Source: Hymenolepis diminuta (taxonomy: Eukaryota; Platyhelminthes; Cestoda; Cyclophyllidea; Hymenolepididae). From it: a stretch of DNA of 64,000 nt. Under the pieces are notes generated by a model. It saw only the letters and a list, made by a program, of their open reading frames with translations. It had not been told where the DNA came from and searched no databases. The DNA is taken from assembly GCA_900708905.1 (NCBI GenBank), contig CAADRB010000020.1:1387411-1451410 (forward strand), given 5' to 3'. The translations under genes and the position numbers were made by a program. Positions 23,881 to 35,632 of the stretch are shown here, piece by piece; within the stretch, counting starts at the first letter, position 1; each line of letters opens with the position of its first letter.

Positions 23881-26800
23881 TACCCTGTACTTTTCAGATT
23901 TGACACGTAAAGTTTAGTTCTGAAGTTCATGTTCATGCAAAATATTTTCTTTCCATTTTTTTTTTAATTGCCTTGAATTTGGAGTAGTTATATGAAAGTA
24001 CGCATACAGCAAAGCAAAAAAATTAGAAGGGTGGTTGCACGGTTAATTTCTTCTATACACGATTGTAATCGACGAGGAAATTGTATAAAAGGAAACTCCA
24101 CTGTTAAAACATCTGCCTGGAGGGTACACCAACTGCTTTATAATGAACGGAGCTGAGTTGGCTGATAAAACATTCTTTGTTTGCCTGATAAAGCGACCAT
24201 TAAAAATTCATCATGATCACATAATATTTGGGATAAATGAGACCTGAGTTAAAATTAACGGCTTACATCCAGCTATATGAGGAAAAAAATTTTAAGCGTT
24301 CCTTCAATGTTCCTATGTGCTGTCTTCAGTTTATCAAAGTTAAAATACAAAATCGTCACAATTAAGCCATGGATCAGCATTATATGTCACTTCCTTGCTC
24401 CATATTTTCTCGGAGACAATATGTTTGTTGAATGTGTAAGCCACCAAGCACGGTAAAACTGAATGATTGGAAATAAGCTAAGATAGAAACTTCGCCAGCA
24501 AGTTCATGAGCACTTGCCTGCATGCAGATGAACATGGGAAAAAGTTGGCCAGTGAGGAACTAGAATACGAGTTATGCTTAACCAAAGCTCAAAGACCTAT
24601 CAGTATTGTTGCAAGATAGCTGTTTCCTGTCACCTTTTTACTCTTTGATGCTTCGTCCATCCTTCTATCTTTCCTACTCTTACAGACTTTTATACCCTTT
24701 CATTCTATATTATTTATCTTTCTTTAAGACCACATTCCCTAAAAAAATACTTCATTTTTCAGTTTATATAAGCGCCAGTTGGACATGTTCATGCTTCTGT
24801 TTTTCCAGAGTGACTACAAATACTGCCCGTGTTCGAAGAGTCTGCCAATTGTTCTAGTTTTTGGATAGAGGTTGATTATAAACTGCTCCACGCATCTAAT
24901 GCAAAAAATAAAAAACAATTCCAATCCTTTCGCCAGGCATTTGCTGACTGCTTTTGCTTATTCAAGTTCAAATGGCAATGTATTTTGTAAACTTGAGTTT
25001 AGCTCATTAAAAATTTTTTTTTTTAATCGCCGGTTTAGTGACACACCCGAATTTATTACACGAAGATATGAAAAACTTGAAACGCGACTACTAATCATTT
25101 AATCCCTTATAATACTTCAATTATTACCATTATTAAACAAAAACACTGTGCCGTCATTTTTGTTTTACCTATTGAAAATACCGGTAATAGCAGCCGGAGG
25201 TCATGACATCGTCAAAAAACATCCTACCTTCTCTCCAAAATAAATACTGTGATTAGCTTGATGACTTAATAATTACTTATTAAATACCGTTTATTTTGCT
25301 CTACCCTTTTTGTTAGACTTGATTCTCTCCGGAAAATGCAGCAAAAAACTTCTCAGTTGCTTTTAGTAAAGTGTCAACAATACCTAGAAGGAAGATATCC
25401 TGAAGTCACTCACTTGAGAAACTCGTATTCTGCCTACTCTTCTGTTGATCAGAATTAACCATCCCTAGACCCATTACCAGACAAAAATTTCATACCGTCT
25501 TTTCTAATTGTTAAAAATACGAGTAGGAGCAGCCGGATTTCTTGGCATTGTTTAAGAATACCTTACTATCTTTTAGAAAACAAATATTTGGACTCTCTGA
25601 CGTAATTATTGTATAAATGTGTGTTGAATGTGAACCTAAATCAAATTGTATTATCAATCATTTAGCTTTCTTAATAGTAATAATAACAACAATAATAAAC
25701 GATCTTCAAATCATTGCCAATTTAATAATTCTGATTGTCCTTGATTATCTGATAGTGTTATTTAGTTGATTTAGTTTATCTATAGTTTAGATTTCAAACT
25801 TGTATTGTGTGTCTCTACCTATTACCAATGACGGGAGGAAATTCTAAATCAGTAAGCCGGCTGATAATATCGATCCGTTTTTACTCTACTTTAAATTAGT
25901 GCATTTAGTTAAAGCTCTGGATAAAACTTCGCGAACTTGATGGATTACTTCGGGTCATATAAGTAAGGAAGTGCACTTTAAAAGGTTAAATTGGTTCTGC
26001 AGTAAATATCAGCGGTGGGCAGTCGTAAAGCTAAACACGTTTAACTGAGTCATGTCTTATGGACTTCTGTTAATGCTTATGTTCAGCATCTTGATTTATA
26101 TATGATTGTTGTTGTGATGCCGATGCATTGAAACGAGGAGGCAAATAGATTTCCGATAACAATTGCCAATTTCGATGATTCGAGTCTAATTAGGCTAAAA
26201 ATAGCCTACCAGTTGACGATCTAGGAAGAGAGAAATTCAATGGCTCTATAAGTTGGATGCGTAGGTGTAGAATTATGAAAAAAAGAGTGACTTACGAAAG
26301 AACTTTCTCAGCAGCTAGAAATGTTGCAAAGAATTGGTTGATTCGAATAATATTGCAGGTGCATATAAGTCGGCTTTAGATAACAAATTATAGTAATTTC
26401 TCCTTCATGTTTGTCAAGTTTTAGTAATATGAATGACTTGACATATTTTGAAATAATAAACTTCTTCGCATTTATGATGCATGGAAGGATAAATAGTTTC
26501 CTTCCAGTTGTTCTAATAATGAACTGTTTTTGGAATTGATAATGAATTATCACATTTTTGCTCAAAATCTTCAGTAATTCAATAATGAACAAGAAGAAAA
26601 GAGAAAATTCTCGAATATCCATAAAAATTAGGAGAGCAAAATTCCTCATCGGGACAAAATCGCCGCTTCTGCACGCTTGTACCTGAAAATGGCGTCACTG
26701 AACTACACTGTCACTGAATAGCTACTGATATAATTAATACTTCATGAATAAGCTGCCTATACGCCGAGTACCTTAGTAGTAAGATGATAAAGAGAAGCTT

Positions 26801-27644
26801 TCGCTAAATCTCAAATCTTCTGTCTTCTTCCTTCTGACTGACTTACATAAGTAGCTAAGTAGCATCATGTCACCTTTTCCGTTGTCATTTGACCTGGATG
26901 AAAACTGAATATTCGCAAAGGAGTAATGTCACATTTATTTTTATTGGAAAAGTGTCACTATAGGAATACTGAAGTAAATTTAAAGGATTTATCTTTCTCT
27001 ATTAAACGAGTACTTAAATGAAGGGAGAAACTGAGTTTCTAACAAATTCAGAAATAAGAGAAATTTAACAGCATTTATAAGTCATCCTTCGTTGATAAAA
27101 ATCAGCCGAAGTTTACAATAAGACAGGTTCACAAAAAAGCAGAAACTACGCTGTGGACAATGCAAAATATGATAAATTTCATGAATTAAACTTTGCGGCT
27201 GGAACATTATCACTGTTCCGAGTGCAAAATGTCGGTCCATCCATTAAGTGCTATAGTAAACTGAATCCAAAAATACAAACATCGTAAAGTTAATTCAACT
27301 ATTTATTCTTAAATAAGTTCAACTTTTTAAAACTGCGTAATATTCAAAATACATCTCGTAATAATAATTCATATTGACTATAACTGTGAAGTTCCCACAA
27401 CGACCTATCATAACTAGGCACCCTTTTAAAGTGGTGTGTTTATTATTGTGACGCGTTTCTGTGTTTATCGAATTGGTAGTTATCTTAGTTATTTTTTGGT
27501 AATTTTTACTCTATTTTGCGTTTTAATTTTATACATTAATGTATATGCATTAATGTGTTATTTTTTCTTGTAACCTGAATATATATTATATTGCTCGAAT
27601 AAACTTTAAATGTCTATTTGACTTCGAAAATTGGCTTTAGAACC
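23881..27644. other. Intergenic stretch upstream of UFSP2
   Basis: No exon set was recognised. The open frames at 24606-24857, 24872-25102 and 26308-26649 are low-complexity and match nothing. A pair of diverged direct repeats lies at 25151-25246 and 25495-25586. The right end should contain the UFSP2 promoter and 5' UTR, but no specific site could be assigned. Confidence 0.45.
25151..25586. repeat. Local direct duplication with a period of about 344 bp
   Basis: 25151-25246 and 25495-25586 share the ordered blocks CCGTC, AAAATAC-G-GTA, GCAGCCGGA, a CCTTACTATCT-like block and CAAATA. Both copies are diverged, and the spacer between them shows no clear repeat. It could be an old local tandem duplication or two copies of one small interspersed element. 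Confidence 0.45.
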
Positions 27645-30600
27645 ATGGATCTGGTTCATTCATCGCTCATTTCTGCAACAGTCGTTCTTTATCTTCGGAT
27701 TCTCATCCATTATGGCACTCAACTTTTCCCATTGAATGAAAAGCACCTCGATAGATTCTTCACCCGTCTATTGGCTACTCTTGACGCCTTTATTTTCATC
27801 CATAATGATTGTCTCATTTCAAAAGAAAAGCCCTCTCTACGTGGAAGTCAATCTAAACGACTGTTCAAGCAGCATTCTGATTCCTTTAAAGATCCGGTAA
27901 CATTTGAGGGGCAGTTTAATCTCGATTTCGACTCAACTGATGCGGGTCCACGAGCTGAAGTTAGATCTCTTCAACAGTTACCTAAAGGGTTGCATGAATT
28001 AAATGTGGATATCTTCTTTCCTGTGACTCCAGGTGCCTTGGACGGTGATTTGTTTGCTGGATTGCAACATGCTGTTCGTAGATACCTGATGGATTATCAG
28101 CGTGCGCTGAAGTCGATTTTAAAAGATAATAATGCGATGCCGCGAAGTTTGACAGCATATTATTTCCAGCATGAGGACCAACTTATCCGCGTATTTTATC
28201 CCCCCTCCTGCAAGGATGAATTAGAACTGAGAAAGAAAATGCATGCAAGTAAATGACCTTTAAATATCTATTTCTTTATTATTCATTTCGCATGCTCTGT
28301 TGCTCAAGTAGGCCAGATTATTTTCATTATCTGTTGCCTATGTCCATTAGCTGCCACATATTTATAATTTAGTCTAAAAGCAGGACTCATTTTTGAAATG
28401 TATGTGCTTGTAAAAGGTCAGTACTCGATAGAATCAATTTCTCAAATTGAGTTCCTATCTCATTCTGTCGTTAAGTAAGATGTTGTCACTACTTTTATAA
28501 ACCTCCGATTATCCAGACTCCAAGAGAAAACGAGGAAACCTTTGCTCCGACACCGTCGACCTAATTAAAGAAATGTTTATAACACTTAATTGTGTTGTGA
28601 CCGACTAAAGAATATGAAACTAATCATTGGTTGTAATATAATTTCCTGGCCGATTTGGTAGAAAGTGATAACGAGACTATCAACGATTGGTGGTTGAGCT
28701 CTCCTAGGCGTGACCTGAGGTTTCACGATGGATTGCATGATATTGACATGTCACTGACGTGCAATGAATATTGCAAAGCATCTTTCTTCCTTTTCATTAG
28801 CCACGCTCGCTTTTGCTATCGCGGTGCTTCCTTTGCAAATTAACGTGTTGCAGATTTATTTTATCTATGATAATATATTGTATTCAGTACGCCTCATATA
28901 TTCTATCAGATTAAGTCTTCCTCCTAGATGAAAGAAGATCGAACGGGGAATGTTGTGTATATGTAAGAATTTCGAGAAGAGTTATGTAAATCAAATTCAA
29001 ATTTTATGAGCTAATTCGCTTGTATAAGTTGTCGGAAGGCCACCAAAATCAATTTGACTTAAAGTTAAAAAATCATATATGTTGAGACTGTTTCTTTTCA
29101 AATTATCATGCGGTCACCCTAAATTAATTTTTTGATGTAATGTAGTTGTCAGTGCTCGAAATCTCTTATCGGTCTGCTGATGGATGTCTTTATCTCCGTT
29201 TACGACAATCATTTAGAGGGGTCAGATTCACTGGAGTAAAGGTGAAAGTTTCATCTAGGTTGAATTCAACGTTTTCTAACTATTATTGGTTGTATCGCTT
29301 GAATTCAATCCATTTTTGCTTACTTGTTAATACATGTGTTTAACCACTATATTCTCTTCGTTGGTTTTCTTAGATATCGTGTAAGTTTGTTAATTGATGC
29401 TGTGTGAACCCATTCGGAAGTTAAACAAAAAGATCCATAATCGAGCTCTTGCATTTCTTTTGTCGGTTAATGAAAGCTCTATCATTTTCCCGCAATTTTT
29501 TTATTGGGCTTCTAAACGTTTAAATTTTTTAGTGTTGAAGCTGCCCCAATATCCGATTCTACGACGTGGATTGGCTCTCTTTCCAACGCGTAGCTTCCGA
29601 CGACTTCTTGGTCCAAATCAAGAGAATTTGGTCTGCCCTCATCTTCTTCTTCCACCCATTCCATCCAATACTGACGTCACTGTTGAAATTATTCGGGGAA
29701 GATACACCTACAAGCACTACCTTCAAGTAGGTCCATTCAAGCACAGTTGGTGAAGTTGTTTTCTGATACCTTTATTGGAGCCTACTTGCAGCATGACCGT
29801 ATCTCTGAAGTAGTGTTAACACCGAGTCAGTTTACGGTTTCTAGATTCATCGGTTCATACCCTGTGGCTAAAATTTTTAACCACATTGGTTAATTCCGGT
29901 CACTTGAAAGAGGGCTACATTTGAATTCTTCAATCAGGCTTTTGAGCGTTTCTTTTTCGTTGACAGCGTCGAGAAATGCTTTCCTCCATTGTATTTCTCG
30001 TACAGCTATTGCAAACTATAGATGTTGATCTCCTTTATTACGTTGAGTCAGCGATAAGATATTTTTAAAGAGTGTTTCATGCACATGACAAATTCCTTGA
30101 GAATGGAATATTGTATGCTCGAGTAAATGTCAATTCTGAATATATTCCTTAATCTCTGGTGAATGGCAACGCTTTACCACAAAAGGTTTAGTATCGGTTA
30201 CATGGAATTGGTATACCAATCCCATATCACTGGCGTGATAATGAAACCTCTATGTCATCCTCAGGGCATATTATGACGTGGGGTCGACAGCCATCATCGA
30301 CCTATCTGTTATCCGACTAATCATGTTCTTCCTCAACGGACATGAGAGCCAATATCTATGATTGATTCAATGTTTGGCCATTCACGACACAATTCAGTAC
30401 TTTAACTAGTTTCCAAATCATCCCGGTAAAGGTTGGGGAATAACAACACGTCTGAGTTATGAGTAAATGTAGCTTTATAAGAGTATGTTTGCAAGTGTGT
30501 TTTCCACTACATCCTTAGTGTATATTTAAAAATATGAGCTCTTTACTACAATATGAACAAGTCTACTTTTTACTATTTAGCAAATGAGCTTACCCTTCTG

Positions 30601-32375
30601 ATATGCTTAGGCCAACGAAGATATGGTAACTCGTATGAGCATTGATGAAGTTCCAACTCAATCTTTCAGTGAACCATATGAAAATGCGAGCTCTTGGCTC
30701 TACAAATTTTCGTATCTCCGTATCAAGTCAGAAATGAATTTTATAAAATGTTCCCTTTTCCTTCTAATAGGATGGTATCGATGACAAGAACTGGGGCTGT
30801 GCTTATCGATCACTGCAGACCCTAGTCTCTTGGTTGCTATGGCAAGGCATCGTTTCCCCCCTTCAGCCTCTTCCATCTCATCGATCTATTCAGGAAGCTC
30901 TGGTGAAAGTCGGAGACAAACCTTCAAAATTCATCGGTTCTCGTCAATGGATCGGTTCACTTGAAGTGAGTTTTGCAACTCTTATTTGCACTGTCTACGC
31001 TTTTCACCATTGTGAAATGTTATAAGAATTTAAACACTGCCACTGTTTTGTCTGCTGCGTATGATATGACTTTATCAAGTCAGAATTCAAAACGAGTTTA
31101 AATAGTGAATCATATTTCCTTTCATGACTTTGTTGAGGGAGAGTAAATGACAGTTTACTTTCTTAAATAACTATCTAATCTATCATCCTTTTAACTTATG
31201 ATATTCAACACACAACCAGATGGAGAGAAAGCAAGAGATTACCGAGCAGTTTCTATTAAGCTCGATGCAGGAATCTCTAGAGAAGCGAGGAGAGATGGGT
31301 CGAGTTGTGACTGCGGCTGTCGGTATATACTGGATTTATGCGTTTCTATATTTCACTCCGAACGCTTAAATCTAAATTGAGAGTCTGTAGGAAATTGGGG
31401 ATCATGGCTGATGTTTAGTACTCAACGAGGAGTCCACGGTCGTCTGTGGGTCCTCATCAGGACGTCCGAGGTCATATGTTCATAGTGGTGGTCTTTCTTC
31501 GCAAATGGACCTTGTTCTGCTAGCGCTATAGCGTTTATTTTTCCTCTGCCTCAAATGCCTAACTGTTTATAACAATTTTTGCCATGCACTTATGGCAGAC
31601 AGCAATAGATCATTCTTTACTTTTTAACTGTCGAGTTCATGGATAATTTTCATCTCATAATAGCTGAAATACTATATTCAAGACAGTGATTTTGTTCGAT
31701 ACCGCAATTTGTCGTCTGTCGTTGTTTACTCTATTGCGGTTAGTTTGATTGTTTAATAAGACTATCTTCCCTCATCAGGGAGATCTTGTTTCATATGTAT
31801 TTTAGCGGTACTTTAATGTTCAGTTCAGTTTAATATTAATTCACTTATTTAGACATCAGCAGATTGAACTGTCTTCCCTTTTTACCTATCAAGTTCGACA
31901 GTAATTTTATTTCAAATTCCTAATGTGAAAGTGATAGAATTTGTCTCTTAAAACTTTTGCAACTACTTATTAGCCTTTACGTAATATAACTACCTATGTG
32001 ATTTCTTTCACATTTTAGGTGAGCTTTTGCATATCAGAGCTCTACGGCGTGCAATGTCGTCTGATTCCTGTGGCACGAGGTCGGGATTTCACTTCAACTG
32101 CCGCCGCTGTCTTGGTGGAACACTTTTCTGCCGGCGGTGGACCTGTTATGGTTGGTGGAGGTGAGCTGGCTCACACAATCATTGGAGTAGCTATCTCTGG
32201 CTCTGGCAAAACGCGATATCTCATACTAGATCCGCATTATACTGGCACACCGGGTGATTCCTGCGCGATTTTGGCCAAAAGTTGGGTTGGATGGAAAGAA
32301 GAGGGATTCTGGAAGCCAGAGGTCCCTTATAATTTGTGTCTTTTGCCACCACCTGATGATCCATACCAGGTTTGA
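27645..32375 (+). CDS. UFSP2: UFM1-specific protease 2, 4 exons
   Basis: Cysteine protease that matures the ubiquitin-like modifier UFM1 and removes it from targets at the endoplasmic reticulum. Exons: 27645-28248, 29533-29726, 30771-30965, 32019-32375, all GT-AG, giving 449 residues (human UFSP2 469). The start is the first ATG of the open exon, in an ACCATGG context; an upstream exon cannot be excluded. The N-terminal half is diverged. Exon 2 aligns with the human segment around RKELHDLFNLP. The catalytic block [14 protein letters not shown] puts the nucleophile at Cys276; [21 protein letters not shown] and RQWIGSLEV follow. GGGELAHTI and LILDPHYTG supply Asp402 and His404, so the triad is intact. 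All three introns exceed 1 kb (1284, 1044 and 1053), unlike the neighbouring genes. Enkurin follows 874 bp downstream on the same strand. Confidence 0.92.
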
Positions 32376-33249
32376 CTGGGTTATTTTGTTTTCTTTTTGT
32401 TGTTGAGTGGAAGGAATATACGTTATTATAACTTATAGTAAATTATTATGATAACTGACTTATTTATGGTAAATTTTATGTCAGAGACACGGGTATTGTG
32501 TTGAGGAAATGTTTGATTTGTCAGAAAAAAGGATTGAAATGGGAGTCTAATCATGTTTGATAGCGGTTTGGGGGAGGAGTGAAGGGAGGGGGGTTAACAA
32601 TTTTAACCTTGGTGAACATTAACGCCAAGCTAAACTGGATAAAGTAGCTCTGATCAGTAGGCATAATTAGCTTTTCGGTTCCAGCATAACTCTCATGTGG
32701 GAAATAGTCGTTTTCTCAGAGATATGCCTGCGCACGCTAATCTTTAAGTTATTCGTGCCTCCATAGTTTTGCTCTTATCGTGCTCTTAGAACGTGGGAAT
32801 ATGCTATTTTAAGGACAAATCTTCAAGACGCATGAGAATAATTGAAAATAAATCTTAATCGCGAGTCAGAGCAAATTTACAATAAAAATAAACTAAAATC
32901 CGATATTATTCTATTTTCATCAATTTGTGATTGTTTGAAATATGAGAAATAAATACAAAAATAAACTGGGACGTAAACATCACAAGTATTCCGATCAAGA
33001 AGCATTCAAGTTCTAGTTTCTACAGTAAAATCTCTTAGAAGATATTTACTGAAGGTCATACAAGTTTGTTTTTCATAGATACGGCGTCGCGATTATATGA
33101 AAGGAGATTAGAGGCATTTATGAATTTGGCAAATACATACCTTTAAAGGTATTTGTTGATAATTTATGAAAAATAAAAAATTCCTTACTCAAGTTATAAT
33201 GATTCTTAATGTATTTTGATTAATCCAGATTTACAGAATTTACTAAATA
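32376..33249. other. Intergenic spacer between UFSP2 and enkurin
   Basis: AT-rich with no open frame of interest. It contains AATAAA-like hexamers around 32850 that could end UFSP2 transcripts and a G-rich patch near 32570-32595. It should carry the UFSP2 3' UTR and the enkurin promoter; neither could be delimited. Confidence 0.4.
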
Positions 33250-34079
33250 ATGGAATCAATTTATAATCTTCAACCATCTAAACCAATCATTCAAGAAAAG
33301 CATCGGAGGTATACTGGAGATATAAATTATTTTCAGATAGATATCAGTCAATTTATCATCCTTTGGCTATTCACGAATGTGAGAAACGTAAAAGTGGTAG
33401 ATTTAAGACTATCGGTCCAGCAGAAACGCCTAAACCAGAACCTAAAAAATTCCTGCGCTCTCATGTTGCCTTGAACGTTCATAAAGTTGCAGATCCTGTG
33501 GAATCTGAAAACATATGTCCAGGAAAGAAACCACTATTACCAGATTTTCGCAAGACTAAATTTGATGAAAGGCCGACCAGATGCAACATTGTATCTCAAA
33601 ATAAGCTTTCTGCATTATTGTCAGAACCGAAAAAGCCACAACCTTTCATCGTAGACACTAGAAATGGTCACAAATATAGCCTGATTGGATCTGGTTTGAC
33701 AAAATTTTACGTCTATAAAGATGTAAGCAAATGCACTTAATTGTGACTCGATTTTCAGGATTTCGGTAAGGTACCAAATTATATACATCAAAGAAAGAAG
33801 AAAAAAATAGAAAGCGATCAGCTTTATGAGCAGTATCTTCAAGAAATGGCTATGCATCAGCAAAAGCCAAGATTATCTGACGAAGAACGCAGGCAACTTC
33901 TAGCAAGACTGAAGGAACGACACGCAAAACTGTATAAAGATTTTCTCTGTCTTTCCGTTATTATCGACACACTACATCAGAAACAGAGAAAGGCCTATTT
34001 AGAAAAGGAGTTAAATGATATTGAAAAAGACATTCGAACTGTGGAGGGGAATCAGTTCATATTCGTTGAAGAAAAATAG
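33250..34079 (+). CDS. ENKUR: Enkurin, 3 exons
   Basis: Axonemal adaptor of motile cilia and sperm flagella, described as a calmodulin-binding microtubule inner protein. Exons: 33250-33308, 33341-33722, 33759-34079, encoding 253 residues (human 256). Both introns are tiny, 32 and 36 nt. The first acceptor must be the ATAG at 33337-33340, because the CAG four bases earlier would bring in a stop codon. The N-terminus ESIYNLQPSKP matches the SIYNLIPSD-type start of the family, followed by RYQSIYHP. The middle has the proline-rich EPKKPQPFIVDTRNGHKYSL segment and SGLTKFYVYKDDFGKVPNYI. The C-terminal enkurin domain (about residues 160-250) has RLSDEERRQLLARLK and LSVIIDTLHQKQRK, expected for the calmodulin-binding region. 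The gene converges on CCDC40, another axonemal gene. Confidence 0.94.
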
Positions 34080-35632
34080 ACATTCTTCCAATCATATTCG
34101 ATAATTAGGCAATTTAACCAGTCAGTAATATTTAAATAAATAGATCATAATTTCGCTAGAGATTATCACGTTTTATGCTCAAATAAAATACCTCCATGAT
34201 TTTTTAAACCCAAAAGGCTTTTATTTTCATTGAATTAGATCATTGTGTTGGCTATGCGGTTCTTAATTTTCTGTGCTTATTTTGTTTGATTATCGAAAAA
34301 AGAATAGCAATAAGTAACAGTATATAAAACAGGCAATATTTAGACAATATTAACTCGAAAGTGACAGCCACTGCGGAATGTCAAGATATTGATTATATTT
34401 CAGAAATAATTATTTCACGAGGAATTAAGGTATAAAGCAGGGTAAATTACATCAACAGTACCAAAATATGTAATAAAATGAGCATCTGTCTATGAATATA
34501 TTCCTTTAACTATGTAAATGCAAAAAACTCTAGAGATGTGTTACTTTTGTTGGGGCTGATATAACTTAACTGACTCGGATATCGCCTGAATTCTGCTATC
34601 CTCTAGGTAAGGACAGAGATATAATTTTCTATTAAATTAGAAAACTTTAGGATATTACATTTGGAATAGGTCTAAATCAGATAGGAAGACAAAATGAAAT
34701 TTTTGAGGTTCTGAACAGAAGTCATAAAAATCTCTAAAAGAAATTTATTACTCGAGTGCTAATTTTTTCGACTGCTGTTCCTTCACCTTTAGCCTTTGAA
34801 ATGAAGTCTTCATAAATGCTATATTACTGGGCAACTCACAAAATACCCAAGGGTCCATACTTACATCTGTATATTAAACAAAACACATTCTTAAAAAGGG
34901 AATTCAATTTGTGCCATAAATTTTCCCCTTCTTCCTTCTGCATTAATATAGCTATATCGGCATCCGAAATTATTTAAGTGGATACACATCGTTATATTTG
35001 ATCCTGCTTGGATGTCGGAGTTAGCTCTATAGCAAATTTCGAAAGCGTTTACTCAGTCTGGACCATTTCGGTGTCAAAAATTATTTCTTTCCTTGTCATA
35101 TATTCTGTTTTAGCCTACTTCATTATATTTGTTTTAACTCTTGTTCACTAATAAGCCTTAGTCCGAAAAACCGCAAATTTTATAGGCCATCTAACCTTAT
35201 TAAATACAAAGTTGGTTAGTGATAGCATTTAATATATAATAATTTTATATATATCTTAAATATCGAAAAGCGTCAACTAGATTTTTCAGATTGTCTCAGA
35301 TTTTCTCCTCTCATCTTCCTGAGCCAATTTTTCAGACAAAATCTGCCAAACCGCTGAAAGATCCCGCTTGATCTAAAGTTCAAAAAGAACAAATGGTAAA
35401 TACTTCAAATTAAAGTTTATAAATAGTTGTGAAGGAATACTACAGATTCTAGGAACAGCAGCGTATATCTGCTTTTTTACGCAAATGCTTTAGCTTGTGA
35501 TAATGTGTGCCATTCGCTTTGAAGTAAAATGCATATCAGTTAAGTTAAAGAAGATGAGTTTGACAACCATCGTTGGATGTTTGGTGTCTGAAATGATTAA
35601 TCTTGATTATGATCAACAGCTGGATAACTAAG
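34080..35632. other. Convergent intergenic spacer between enkurin and CCDC40
   Basis: AT-rich, with no open frame above background and no recognised repeat. It contains the 3' ends of two convergent genes. Confidence 0.45.
34135..34140 (+). terminator. Polyadenylation signal of enkurin
   Basis: AATAAA 56 bases after the enkurin stop codon, at a normal distance for a short 3' UTR. A second AATAAA lies about 45 bases further on. Confidence 0.55.

Noticed and set aside
28655..29343. Open frames in UFSP2 intron 1 as extra exons
   Set aside because: Exon 1 (ends 28248, phase 1) joins exon 2 (29533) directly and matches the human protein across the joint; the frames between match nothing.
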